Source: Chelatococcus sp. (GTDB lineage: Bacteria > Pseudomonadota > Alphaproteobacteria > Rhizobiales > Beijerinckiaceae). Taken from it: a stretch of DNA of 7,881 nucleotides. Under the pieces are notes generated by a model that was not told where the DNA came from, ran no database searches, and was given only the letters and a program-made list of their open reading frames with translations. Location: positions 1 through 7,881 of the forward strand of contig QFQY01000099.1 of NCBI GenBank assembly GCA_003248805.1, in the 5' to 3' direction. Position numbers and translations under genes: made by a program. Shown here in pieces: positions 1 to 5,451 of the stretch; within the stretch, counting starts at the first letter, position 1, and every line of letters starts with the position of its first letter.

Positions 1-12
1 TTCAACTTGCCC

Positions 13-75
13 GGCGCTATCCAGGCCGGCCTCCGCCAGCTATGTGGGAGCGCTGCGGCCGGCCTGGATAACGCC
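13..75. repeat. Long inverted repeat next to the ardC break
   Basis: The arms at 13-31 (ggcgctatccaggccggcc) and 57-75 are inverted copies, matching at 18 of 19 positions, separated by a 25-nt loop. The element lies just beyond the premature end of ardC, in DNA that does not resemble the missing end of that gene. The octamer gataacgc occurs at the outer end of the right arm (67-74) and again at the ardC break (135-142). It could be the end or recombination site of a mobile element, or a bidirectional terminator, but no T-run follows either arm. I do not recognise the family. Confidence 0.6.
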
Positions 76-130
76 TCCGTCAGTCCTGTTGCATCGACGT
101 CAGCAGGACACTGGCAATCGGTGCAGACTG

Positions 131-856
131 TCAAGATAACGCGATCAGTTCTTCGCGGGCGCGCGCGCTCTTGTCTTTACCGTAGCGGGAGAGATCGCGG
201 TTCACGCGATGAGGCATCGCCGTCCAATGACAGGCCTCATGGCTCAGGGTCGCGACATAACCGGCTGCATCGCGGAAGGTCGCGAAAAATGGCATCTGGA
301 TGAAATCGCCGGCGGGCGAGAAGAAGGCCCTGTCGCCGCCGTGGCGGATCACCGCGCCGGTGTTGGCGAAGAAGCGATCGGCGTGTTCAATCCTCTCGAC
401 GGGGTCCGAGACCGTCTCGGCCTCTCCATAGTATTGCTCGGGCAACCTGTCGATCTGGGCGACATTGAAGACCGTGTAAGCCTTCAAGAACGGAATCTCG
501 CGATCGAATTCCTCGCCGCCGGAACCGACCTCCGTCTTGGTGAAGCGGCTCGCGAACACGACGGTAGTCCCGGTTTCGTCCTTGCGGACTGCCCCGCCGA
601 GTTCGATCGCCTGCTTGAAGGTCATCCAGGTCGGCGAGGTGAAGCCGCGCGCCATCGCCTCGGACCAGAGCAACAGCACGTTCATGCCGGCATAGGGCAA
701 ACCATTGTGCCGCAGCGGTCTCGTCACCCGGCCGATGGCATTCCCCGCGCGCCAGGGCTGCATCCAGGGCCGCACGCCCTTTTCCAGATCCGCGACAATC
801 TTCTCCGTGATCCGGGTGTAGATGTCCGCCCGCTCGCCTTCATTCTTCCTTCTCAT
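131..856 (-). CDS. ardC: ArdC-like antirestriction protein, C-terminally truncated
   Basis: This 241-aa protein resembles ArdC-type antirestriction proteins of plasmids and islands. These combine an N-terminal ssDNA-binding domain with a C-terminal zincin-like metallopeptidase domain and protect incoming DNA from restriction. The N-terminal domain covers about residues 8-135, with the family-typical stretches DIYTRITEKIVADLEKGVRPW and LRHNGLPYAGMNVLLLWSEA. The metallopeptidase motif HEACH is at residues 206-210. I chose the ATG at 856 because GGAGGT lies 8 nt upstream and the product then begins like its relatives; an in-frame extension to 970 has no such support. Relatives, as I recall them, continue about 50-60 residues after the EEL-A motif. 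Here the frame ends directly after EELIA with Leu-Ser-stop, and the sequence beyond does not code for the missing tail in any frame I read. The break therefore looks like a rearrangement rather than a point mutation. Activity is uncertain. Confidence 0.85.
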   Translation of the reverse strand: MRRKNEGERADIYTRITEKIVADLEKGVRPWMQPWRAGNAIGRVTRPLRHNGLPYAGMNVLLLWSEAMARGFTSPTWMTFKQAIELGGAVRKDETGTTVVFASRFTKTEVGSGGEEFDREIPFLKAYTVFNVAQIDRLPEQYYGEAETVSDPVERIEHADRFFANTGAVIRHGGDRAFFSPAGDFIQMPFFATFRDAAGYVATLSHEACHWTAMPHRVNRDLSRYGKDKSARAREELIALS

Positions 857-864
857 AGTCCTGA

Positions 865-897
865 ACCTCCATTCTGGAGGTCGCGCCACTCGCGACC
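865..897 (-). promoter_or_regulatory. Ribosome binding site of ardC in two competing hairpins
   Basis: On the minus-strand RNA the order is GGTCGCG-agtgg-CGCGACC (897 to 879), then TCC, then agaat, then GGAGGT (870 to 865), then 8 nt to the ardC ATG. Hairpin A pairs ACCTCC (881-876) with GGAGGT (870-865), six perfect pairs over a 5-nt loop, and would hide the ribosome binding site. Hairpin B pairs GGTCGCG (897-891) with CGCGACC (885-879), seven perfect pairs over a 5-nt loop. The two share bases 879-881, so B disrupts half of A and would free the site. The complementarity is seen directly; the switching role is inferred. Confidence 0.45.
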
Positions 898-1324
898 CCG
901 TCACGGCGGTCCGCAAGGCCGGGGGCATCGTGGGAGGCGCGCACCCGAGCCGAGCCCATGGCAAAGCCAATGGGATGGCGAAGGGCCGGAACGCATGTGG
1001 AGGACGGCGCAGCCGTTGCGCGACCTGCCCGCCTCCGGCAGGACCGCAGCCGGGACGGGGCGCGGCGAGCAGGTCCCGTCCCTCTTCCCCCGGTTTTCGT
1101 CGCTATGGTCGGCGCGAGAGGTCCGAGGATGTCACGGCGAGCCATTCCGCTGGGACGAAGGCCAGGGCAAGCGAGACGGCCGAACGGACGCCGCCTGGAA
1201 GGCAGCCGCGCGCGGGCTCAGCGATGCACCATGCCGGCGACGCTGAATCGACCACGACCGCAGCCTCGAATGCGAGCATGAACTCGGCCGCGGTCGGAAT
1301 ATCGGGTTCCTACCGGCTCGTCGC
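898..1324. other. Gene-free leader region between vapC and ardC
   Basis: I see no convincing gene in these 427 bases. Frames open in several directions, but they read as arginine- and proline-rich sequence typical of high-GC shadow frames, without ribosome binding sites. Hairpins are present: 1052-1059 with 1075-1082 (8 bp), competing with 1022-1028/1069-1075 (7 bp); cctgcc/ggcagg near 1025-1042; and 955-962 with 966-974 (one bulge). None is followed by a T-run on the minus strand. A promoter for ardC is expected here, but I could not place convincing -35 and -10 boxes. Confidence 0.4.
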
Positions 1325-1735
1325 TCACGGCACAGTCTCAAGGTCGGTCTCGCGAAACTCGTCGGCGGTCGCGAGGATCGGGACGCGATAGTATTTCGCG
1401 CAGGCATAGTGCAGGCAGTCGCCCAGGTTGAGACCTCGGCGCCCGGAGCGGTAGCGATGGGCCGCCGAGAGGGAGAGCGTCGTGGTGCGTTTTGCCGGCG
1501 GCAGATCGCGGATATCGATGCCGCGCTCGTCCAGGAACTCCAGCACCAGCGGCTCGACCGCCTCGACCGACAGGTTGAACTTGTCCGGACGCGCTAGGCC
1601 CAAGACGGCCTCGAGCACGGCAACCGACGAGGTGATCCGCTTCTTCGCGTTCGCGCCGGCGAGCGCGCGGGAAACGCGCTCGGCCTCCGGCTCATCCGAC
1701 AAGACGGCGATGATGGCGCAGGCGTCGACGAACAT
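1325..1735 (-). CDS. vapC: VapC-type PIN-domain ribonuclease toxin
   Basis: This 136-aa PIN-domain protein is the toxin of a type II toxin-antitoxin pair. VapC toxins are Mg2+-dependent ribonucleases that cleave RNA, often tRNA, when the antitoxin is degraded. The expected acidic residues are all visible: D4 in MFVDA, E42 in AVLEAVLGL, D106 in LNLGDCLHYACA and D125 in LATADEF. The LxLGDCLHYA block and the following VPILATAD strand are characteristic of the family, and the length is normal. Two starts are possible. The ATG at 1735 gives the usual MFVDA start and shares one base with the vapB stop; the GTG at 1738 would add one residue and make a 4-nt overlap. Either way, translation is coupled to vapB. 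The gene appears intact, so the pair may stabilise the surrounding DNA. Confidence 0.92.
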   Translation of the reverse strand: MFVDACAIIAVLSDEPEAERVSRALAGANAKKRITSSVAVLEAVLGLARPDKFNLSVEAVEPLVLEFLDERGIDIRDLPPAKRTTTLSLSAAHRYRSGRRGLNLGDCLHYACAKYYRVPILATADEFRETDLETVP

Positions 1736-1980
1736 CACGTTTCATCCCAGAGATCGTCGAAGGCCTCGCGCGGCAGCGGCGCTCTTGCCTTGTCGTTGAG
1801 AGCGATGCCATGTTTCTCTCGCAGCCGAGCCGCTGTCTGCTGCGGCGTCTCGACATTGCGCCGCCGCTCGATCGCCTCTTTCATCGCGATGACGATGGCA
1901 TCGGTGATGCTGACGCCGGCCATGCTGGCGAATTTCCGCGTCAGCGCATCGGCCTCCGGATTGTTGACATTGATCGGCAT
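1735..1980 (-). CDS. vapB: VapB-type antitoxin (Rv0623/PSK transcription factor-like)
   Basis: This 81-aa protein is the antitoxin of the VapBC pair. The N-terminal half (MPINVNNPEADALTRKFA, then the AGVSITDAIVIAMKEAIERRR helix region) matches the Rv0623-like antitoxin family, whose N-terminus forms a ribbon-helix-helix DNA-binding dimer. The C-terminal part (about residues 45-81, ending EAFDDLWDET) is the kind of tail that wraps around the toxin. By analogy, VapB neutralises VapC and, with it, represses their shared promoter. The start ATG at 1980 has gagg 5 nt upstream. The stop codon overlaps the vapC start. A palindromic operator lies directly upstream at 2011-2036. Confidence 0.92.
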   Translation of the reverse strand: MPINVNNPEADALTRKFASMAGVSITDAIVIAMKEAIERRRNVETPQQTAARLREKHGIALNDKARAPLPREAFDDLWDET

Positions 1981-1989
1981 GAGAGCCTC

Positions 1990-2040
1990 GATGTAGATAA
2001 TAGCTGAATTGAATGTAGATCGCGGTATCTACATTCGCAA
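1990..2040 (-). promoter_or_regulatory. vapBC promoter with palindromic operator
   Basis: GAATGTAGAT (2011-2020) and ATCTACATTC (2027-2036) form a perfect 10-bp inverted repeat with a 6-nt spacer, and a further half-site ATGTAGAT lies at 1991-1998 in the same orientation as the first. On the minus strand, TTGCGA (2040-2035) and TACATT (2017-2012), 17 bp apart, could be -35 and -10 boxes, each matching 4 of 6 consensus positions. A better -10 alone is TATTAT at about 2003-1998, but no good -35 sits upstream of it. Either way the operator overlaps the promoter, as expected for VapBC autoregulation. Confidence 0.7.
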
Positions 2041-2045
2041 GACGC

Positions 2046-2075
2046 AGTGAAATGGGCGGGGCCGGTGCCCCGCCC
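2046..2075 (-). terminator. Probable intrinsic terminator after the 195-aa gene
   Basis: The arms gggcggggc (2054-2062) and gccccgccc (2067-2075) pair perfectly (9 bp) around a 4-nt loop. On the minus strand the hairpin starts 7 nt after the stop codon of the upstream gene and is followed by ATTTCACT, a weak T-tract. It separates that gene from the vapBC promoter just downstream. Confidence 0.6.
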
Positions 2076-2082
2076 TGTGCGG

Positions 2083-2670
2083 CTAGCTGAAAGCCGCCAT
2101 CTGAAGCTCGGCCGCTTTGCGGTCGACGGATGCACCGATATTCTCCACCGGGCGCTCGAAGGGCTTCCAGCTCTCGCCGACGACCTGCTCGTAGGCTCGC
2201 ACGGCGCCCTCGGCCGCCATCAGGAGCGCATGGGCCTGAAGCCCCATGTCGGCGGCGAACTCGCGGCGGCGCTGGGCCTTGCCGTCGAATCCGACCGGGC
2301 CGTCGAGATCCTCGTCACGATCGTCGCAGGCCGATTTGGCGGTTGCGTCTCGCGCCTCGGTGACCGCGCGGGTGTAGAACTGGCCGGCGCCATGGGCCGA
2401 GCCGACATAGGCGCCGACGATGCGCTGGAGGTGGATCTGCATCGCCCGCTCCGCGAGGCCCTCGCTGAGGCTGTCGGCGGTTTCGACGATCAGGCGCTCG
2501 TGCAAACCACGGATGCCGTCGCCGTCGAGCACGGCGAGCCCGAAACTCTCCGAGATGCGCGTGGCCTGTGCCGCATCCGGGCAGGCGAGGCGAACCATCT
2601 CGATGGTGGTGCCCTTGCGCAGCTGCACGACGCGGGCGGTCTGACGGGGAGATTGAGCGGTCTTGGCCAT
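2083..2670 (-). CDS. Conserved-looking hypothetical protein, 195 aa, helical
   Basis: I do not recognise a named family. The start ATG at 2670 is set by AAGGA about 8 nt upstream. The frame stays open upstream to about 3390, but that extension is proline- and arginine-rich and lacks protein character. Residues 1-20 are basic (MAKTAQSPRQTARVVQLRKG) and could contact nucleic acid. Residues 25-110 look mainly helical, with a motif around FGLAVLDGDGIRGLHERL. Residues 115-135 are a charged, acidic linker (CDDRDEDLDG), and the rest is again helical, ending EAELQMAAFS-like as AAELQMAAFS. No signal peptide or membrane segment is visible, so the protein should be cytoplasmic. It is monocistronic, with a terminator just after the stop. 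Upstream, its leader faces the putative structured RNA at 2714-2957. Confidence 0.75.
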   Translation of the reverse strand: MAKTAQSPRQTARVVQLRKGTTIEMVRLACPDAAQATRISESFGLAVLDGDGIRGLHERLIVETADSLSEGLAERAMQIHLQRIVGAYVGSAHGAGQFYTRAVTEARDATAKSACDDRDEDLDGPVGFDGKAQRRREFAADMGLQAHALLMAAEGAVRAYEQVVGESWKPFERPVENIGASVDRKAAELQMAAFS

Positions 2671-2713
2671 GTCGTCATCCTTTCTTCGGTTGCTCCCGGG
2701 GAGCCTTGCCGGC

Positions 2714-2957
2714 GCTTGCCGGCATCCCCTCGGGTGCGGTCGAATGGAACCGGCGCAAGTCGGGCGGTTCACAGGTCCGGCCTTTGCCAGGCGAGCGGGC
2801 CGGGGCTGCGGAGGAGCAGGGCTGTCAGCCCTCGCGAGGAACGCGGGCCCGGCTTGCGAGATCGGCGAAGGCCGGCCGCCACGCGGCGCGGCACGCGACC
2901 TTGAACCGCACGGCCGACGGTTCAGACCGCAACAAACCCGAGGGGATGTCGGTAAGC
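2714..2957 (+). ncRNA. Putative structured RNA with a long nested stem
   Basis: This stretch folds on itself in a nested way across 244 nt. The closing stem pairs 2714-2735 with 2936-2957: 22 consecutive pairs, two of them G-U. Going inward are 2736-2741/2925-2930 (6 bp), 2747-2752/2918-2923 (6), 2760-2763/2914-2917 (4), 2764-2771/2902-2909 (8), 2773-2776/2898-2901 (4), 2777-2788/2864-2875 (12, one U-G), 2791-2801/2846-2857 (11 bp, one G-U, one bulge) and an apical hairpin 2818-2824/2826-2832. A side hairpin lies at 2877-2880/2885-2888. All four wobble pairs (2718/2953, 2722/2949, 2785/2867, 2793/2855) are G-U in the plus-strand RNA and would be A-C mismatches in the minus-strand RNA, so the plus strand is the likelier transcript. 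I find no convincing promoter and recognise no known RNA family. A palindromic DNA element such as a MITE, or a minus-strand leader of the 195-aa gene, remains possible. Confidence 0.4.
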
Positions 2958-3075
2958 TCAGCTCAAGCCGGAACGCTGCCGGAGGAAGGCGACATGGCCC
3001 CCCGCTTCTCCCGAATGAGCCGCCGCCACCGCAGATGCCGGCACACCAGGGGAATGCCGCGTTGCCTAAACGCGC

Positions 3076-3098
3076 ATCCGGCTCGCATCCGGATTTTT
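3076..3098 (+). terminator. Possible plus-strand intrinsic terminator
   Basis: ATCCGG (3076-3081) and CCGGAT (3089-3094) pair around a 7-nt loop and run into TTTTT (3094-3098) on the plus strand. No plus-strand protein gene ends here, so the best candidate transcript is the putative structured RNA upstream at 2714-2957. The stem is short (6 bp), and the local direct repeat gcatccgg (3074-3081 region and 3086-3092 region) could make the match fortuitous. Confidence 0.35.
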
Positions 3099-3103
3099 CG
3101 GGC

Positions 3104-3343
3104 TCGCCATGCTCGATAGAGACCGCGTCACGATGACGGGCGTGCCGAGACTTCGCCACCGGCCGATCAGGATGGCGCGCGGAACAGGAGACGCCGATCG
3201 GCCAGCGCAGACCTCGGTGCCTATCGGTCCGCGATGCACGGCCCCGCTTCACATCATCGACCGGGCCAGGGACGCAGTACGCGACAACACCACGGCGATC
3301 CGCGGCCGTCTGAACAGCGTCGGTCGCCCGTCGACAGCATTGG
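3104..3343. other. Gene-free segment downstream of the 363-aa gene
   Basis: Together with 2671-3103 this makes about 670 bases without a convincing protein gene. The segment holds one inverted repeat, ggccgatc (3161-3168) and gatcggcc (3196-3203), with a 27-nt loop. The second arm sits in a self-complementary gccgatcggc (3193-3202). Neither arm is followed by a T-run. The open minus-strand frame running through here lacks a start with a ribosome binding site and has shadow-like composition. Confidence 0.35.
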
Positions 3344-4435
3344 CTAGAAGCCGTAGCTTCGATCGGCCCAGCGCAGCAGAACCTTGGCATCCTGATCGGG
3401 CAGCCGCACGCGCGCCTCGCGCAACCCCCGCGCGATCGCCTCGCCGACGTCAGGATCGACCCGGTTGCCGTGTGTCATCAGGAAGAACCAGCCGAAGGTC
3501 AGGCCGACCTCGCGATCGATCGCCTCGGTGCGATCCATCAGGATGTGAACGGAGGCGTCGCCCACTTCCAGTCTCTCCGCCGGGAGGCGCAGAGGGCGGG
3601 TGATGAACCCGATCTCTCGCTCGCCCCGATGCTCGTAATCCCTGATGTCGAGCGCCCAATGCTCGTACACACGCGCAGTTCGCGCGCTTGATTCCTCCCA
3701 ATCCTGGAAGAAGCGGACCTCGCGCGGCGCGAATTCGAACCAGTCGGGCTGAGCCTGGAGGAACGGCGTCTGCGCGCCGTCGGCATCGACCCAGACGCGC
3801 CGCTCCATCTCCGGTCGGCTCGCCTCGCGCTTATCTCGCTCGAGCCGCGCGCAACGCCGGAGAAACGTGCGAAGATGGACCACGCTGCCGCCGACGCGCT
3901 GGGTCAGGCGGTAGCGAGGACCTGTGAGCACCTTCTCGTCCGAGAGATCGCCATGCTTGATCCATGACGGATCGAGGAGTTCGTCCCGGCTCCATGGTTG
4001 GGAGGACGGATCGACGATCGGCCCGGCGCGCCATTCAACCTCGCGGCCGAGCGAAATCTGCAGATAATCGGCCGCGCCCGGCCCGGTCGGCGCAAAGGCG
4101 TAGGCGCTGTTGCCGTGCCATTCCGAAATCTGGGAGTCGCTCTCTCGCAAGCGGTTCCAAACCGCGCGGACGCCACCCTTGTCCTTCGCCAGCTCGGCTT
4201 CCATCCAGGGTCGATACTCGGCGATCCGCGTCCCGTCGGCCGCGAGCACCGAGCGTTCGACGCGCCAATATTCGTCGTCATAGTTCACTGCGGAAAAGGC
4301 AAAGCCGGGGAACGCCTCGCTCAATGCCGCTGCCAACGCCGTCTCGTCGGCGCCATCCGGCAGCTTCGTCAGGATCGCCTCGACCGAGCGATGCTCAGGC
4401 AGTCTCGTTGGTGCGTTATCGACATTCTCTGTCAT
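3344..4435 (-). CDS. Hypothetical protein, 363 aa, tryptophan-rich
   Basis: I do not recognise this protein. The ATG at 4435 has AGGA 7 nt upstream and is the natural start. There is no signal peptide or membrane segment, so it is probably cytoplasmic. It is rich in Trp (13 in 363) and charged residues. Visible landmarks are a short N-terminal helical region (15-45), an aromatic stretch NYDDEYWRVERS (about 50-61), ISEWHGNSAYAFAPTGPGAADY (about 102-125) and a basic helical segment TFLRRCARLERDKREASRPE near 190-209. A second aromatic block follows (PDWFEFAPREVRFFQDWEES, about 228-247), then a C-terminal domain with FGWFFLMTHGNRVDPDVGEAI. The two Trp/Phe-rich halves may be separate domains. It is separated from the operon upstream by about 210 bp, so it may have its own promoter; TATCAT near 4525 on the minus strand is a lone -10-like match. 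Composition matches its neighbours. Confidence 0.8.
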   Translation of the reverse strand: MTENVDNAPTRLPEHRSVEAILTKLPDGADETALAAALSEAFPGFAFSAVNYDDEYWRVERSVLAADGTRIAEYRPWMEAELAKDKGGVRAVWNRLRESDSQISEWHGNSAYAFAPTGPGAADYLQISLGREVEWRAGPIVDPSSQPWSRDELLDPSWIKHGDLSDEKVLTGPRYRLTQRVGGSVVHLRTFLRRCARLERDKREASRPEMERRVWVDADGAQTPFLQAQPDWFEFAPREVRFFQDWEESSARTARVYEHWALDIRDYEHRGEREIGFITRPLRLPAERLEVGDASVHILMDRTEAIDREVGLTFGWFFLMTHGNRVDPDVGEAIARGLREARVRLPDQDAKVLLRWADRSYGF

Positions 4436-4644
4436 CCGACCATCCTGTCAGTTGAGCCAGCTTTCCGCCATTGGGAAAAGAGAGGCGGGGTGCATCAATC
4501 AAAAACGAGCCATGCCTACCGATGATAGCAGCGCCGCCAGTATTGGCAGGCGACACTAGGTTCCTGCTCTGACCCGGCAGTTGGCAGGGCCGGAGGTGAT
4601 CGCCTGATCGGACTAGGTCGCGCCGCGTCGGTCGAAACGGCATT

Positions 4645-5082
4645 TCATGGCCTGTCCTCCCGCCCGGGCGCGCATACAGCCTCGGTCGAATCCGCGTCGG
4701 CCTCACCCCCGATCGCATCGGCCCTGGCGAGGACGGCAGTGGCGCGCGGGAGCCAGGACGCGAACTCGTGCCGGGACAGACCCATCGGGCGCGCCGGCTC
4801 CTTCAAGATCGCGACCAGGGCGTCGAACATCTCGGCCTTGCGCTGGACGGTTTCGTGGAACGTTTCCGGGATTGGGATATCGGCGCCGGAATAGGCTGTA
4901 TCCGCTCCCTCCCACAGGCCCGTTACATAGGTTTCGCCGGATGTGTCGACGTCCTCCTCCCCGTCCTCCCAGCCCTCGTCGTCGACGGCGAGGCCGCATG
5001 CTTCTTCGGGCGTGTCCGCCACGTAGTTCCGTTGGCGGTAGACTGGCAGGTGGTAGGTGGTTTCCACGGTGTAGACTGGCAT
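4645..5082 (-). CDS. Conserved hypothetical protein, 145 aa, acidic
   Basis: This is the last gene of a four-gene operon. Its start ATG at 5082 has AAAGGAG 6 nt upstream, and that ribosome binding site directly follows the stop codon of the gene before it (12-bp gap). The N-terminus MPVYTVETTYHLPVYRQRNY begins with strand-forming sequence and is followed by TPEEACGLAVDDEGWEDGEEDVDTSGETYVTG, split by acidic residues; DEGWEDGEEDVD is the most acidic stretch. A helical segment (about 78-120) contains MFDALVAILKEPARPMGLSRHEFASWLPRATA. The protein resembles, from memory, a hypothetical protein recurrent on alphaproteobacterial plasmids and islands, with no assigned function. No catalytic motif is visible. 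The acidic character next to a very basic partner gene (118 aa) invites the idea of a complex, which is speculative. Confidence 0.8.
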   Translation of the reverse strand: MPVYTVETTYHLPVYRQRNYVADTPEEACGLAVDDEGWEDGEEDVDTSGETYVTGLWEGADTAYSGADIPIPETFHETVQRKAEMFDALVAILKEPARPMGLSRHEFASWLPRATAVLARADAIGGEADADSTEAVCAPGREDRP

Positions 5083-5094
5083 CGCGCTCTCCTT

Positions 5095-5451
5095 TCATCT
5101 TGTGCCGGGGTGGCGAGGCGCCGGGTGGGCGCCCTCGGATGGGAGGTCGAAACGCCCGCGAAGGAGCGATATCGCCCGATCCTGACGCACGAGCTTGCGC
5201 GCGAGCGCATCGATCTCGGGCTGCCGCTCCGCGGTCAGCACGGCGAGATTGGCGCGGTAGCGTTCGAGGAACGCGCGCGGATCAGGCGGCTTGCCGCGCC
5301 GGTAGCTGGTTCGGCGCGGCTGGAGTGTCGGGATCAGCGCCGTCATGCGCCGCGTGATCTGGCGCTGGATGATGTCGAGCTGGCGCTGCGTCTGTCGGCG
5401 CGCCGCTTCCATCCGGGAGAGCTGCACGCAGCGATCGGGGGAGGCGCTCAT
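5095..5451 (-). CDS. Conserved hypothetical protein, 118 aa, basic and helical
   Basis: I do not recognise a named family. The ATG at 5451 overlaps the stop of the preceding gene (ATGA, 4 nt) and has GGGGAGG 5 nt upstream. The product is arginine- and glutamine-rich and almost entirely helix-forming. Residues 14-42 (MEAARRQTQRQLDIIQRQITRR onward) look like an amphipathic or coiled-coil helix. A basic loop PRRTSYRRGKPPDPR follows (about 45-59), and then a second long helix from FLERYRANLAVLTAER to AISLLRGRF (about 61-99). The helix-loop-helix outline and positive charge would suit binding to nucleic acid or to the acidic 145-aa partner encoded 12 bp downstream, but neither is shown. Co-translation with the DUF7007-like protein suggests a shared function. 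Confidence 0.78.
   Translation of the reverse strand: MSASPDRCVQLSRMEAARRQTQRQLDIIQRQITRRMTALIPTLQPRRTSYRRGKPPDPRAFLERYRANLAVLTAERQPEIDALARKLVRQDRAISLLRGRFDLPSEGAHPAPRHPGTR

Noticed and set aside
13..75. Integron attC site
   Set aside because: The arms pair as in an attC stem, but the conserved GTTRRRY and RYYYAAC core sites are absent.
209..1246. Long plus-strand open frame opposite ardC (345 aa)
   Set aside because: It mirrors the well-supported ardC gene; the composition is typical of the antisense frame of a high-GC gene, and no family pattern is seen.
1103..1279. Minus-strand frame of 58 codons (MLAFEAAVVVDSASPAW...)
   Set aside because: It is hydrophobic and somewhat protein-like, but has no ribosome binding site before its ATG and no recognisable relative, so it stays below the threshold.
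2047..2904. Plus-strand frame of 285 aa opposite the 195-aa gene
   Set aside because: It is antisense to a gene with a good start and ribosome binding site, and its tail runs into the structured non-coding region.
2671..3390. Minus-strand frame open upstream of the 195-aa gene, which would make a 435-aa protein
   Set aside because: The extra part is rich in Arg, Pro, Gly and Cys without protein-like pattern, it has no ribosome binding site at its start, and a well-placed AAGGA supports the start at 2670. It also coincides with the putative structured RNA.
4613..4648. Eleven-codon frame (MKCRFDRRGAT) starting in an ATGA overlap at the end of the 145-aa gene
   Set aside because: The preceding GGAGG spacing is acceptable, but the peptide is too short to judge and the overlap may be chance; there is no attenuator hairpin with a T-run after it.
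4416..4718. Minus-strand 100-codon frame spanning the gap between the 145-aa and 363-aa genes
   Set aside because: It overlaps both flanking genes, has shadow-like sequence in the first third, and lacks a ribosome binding site.
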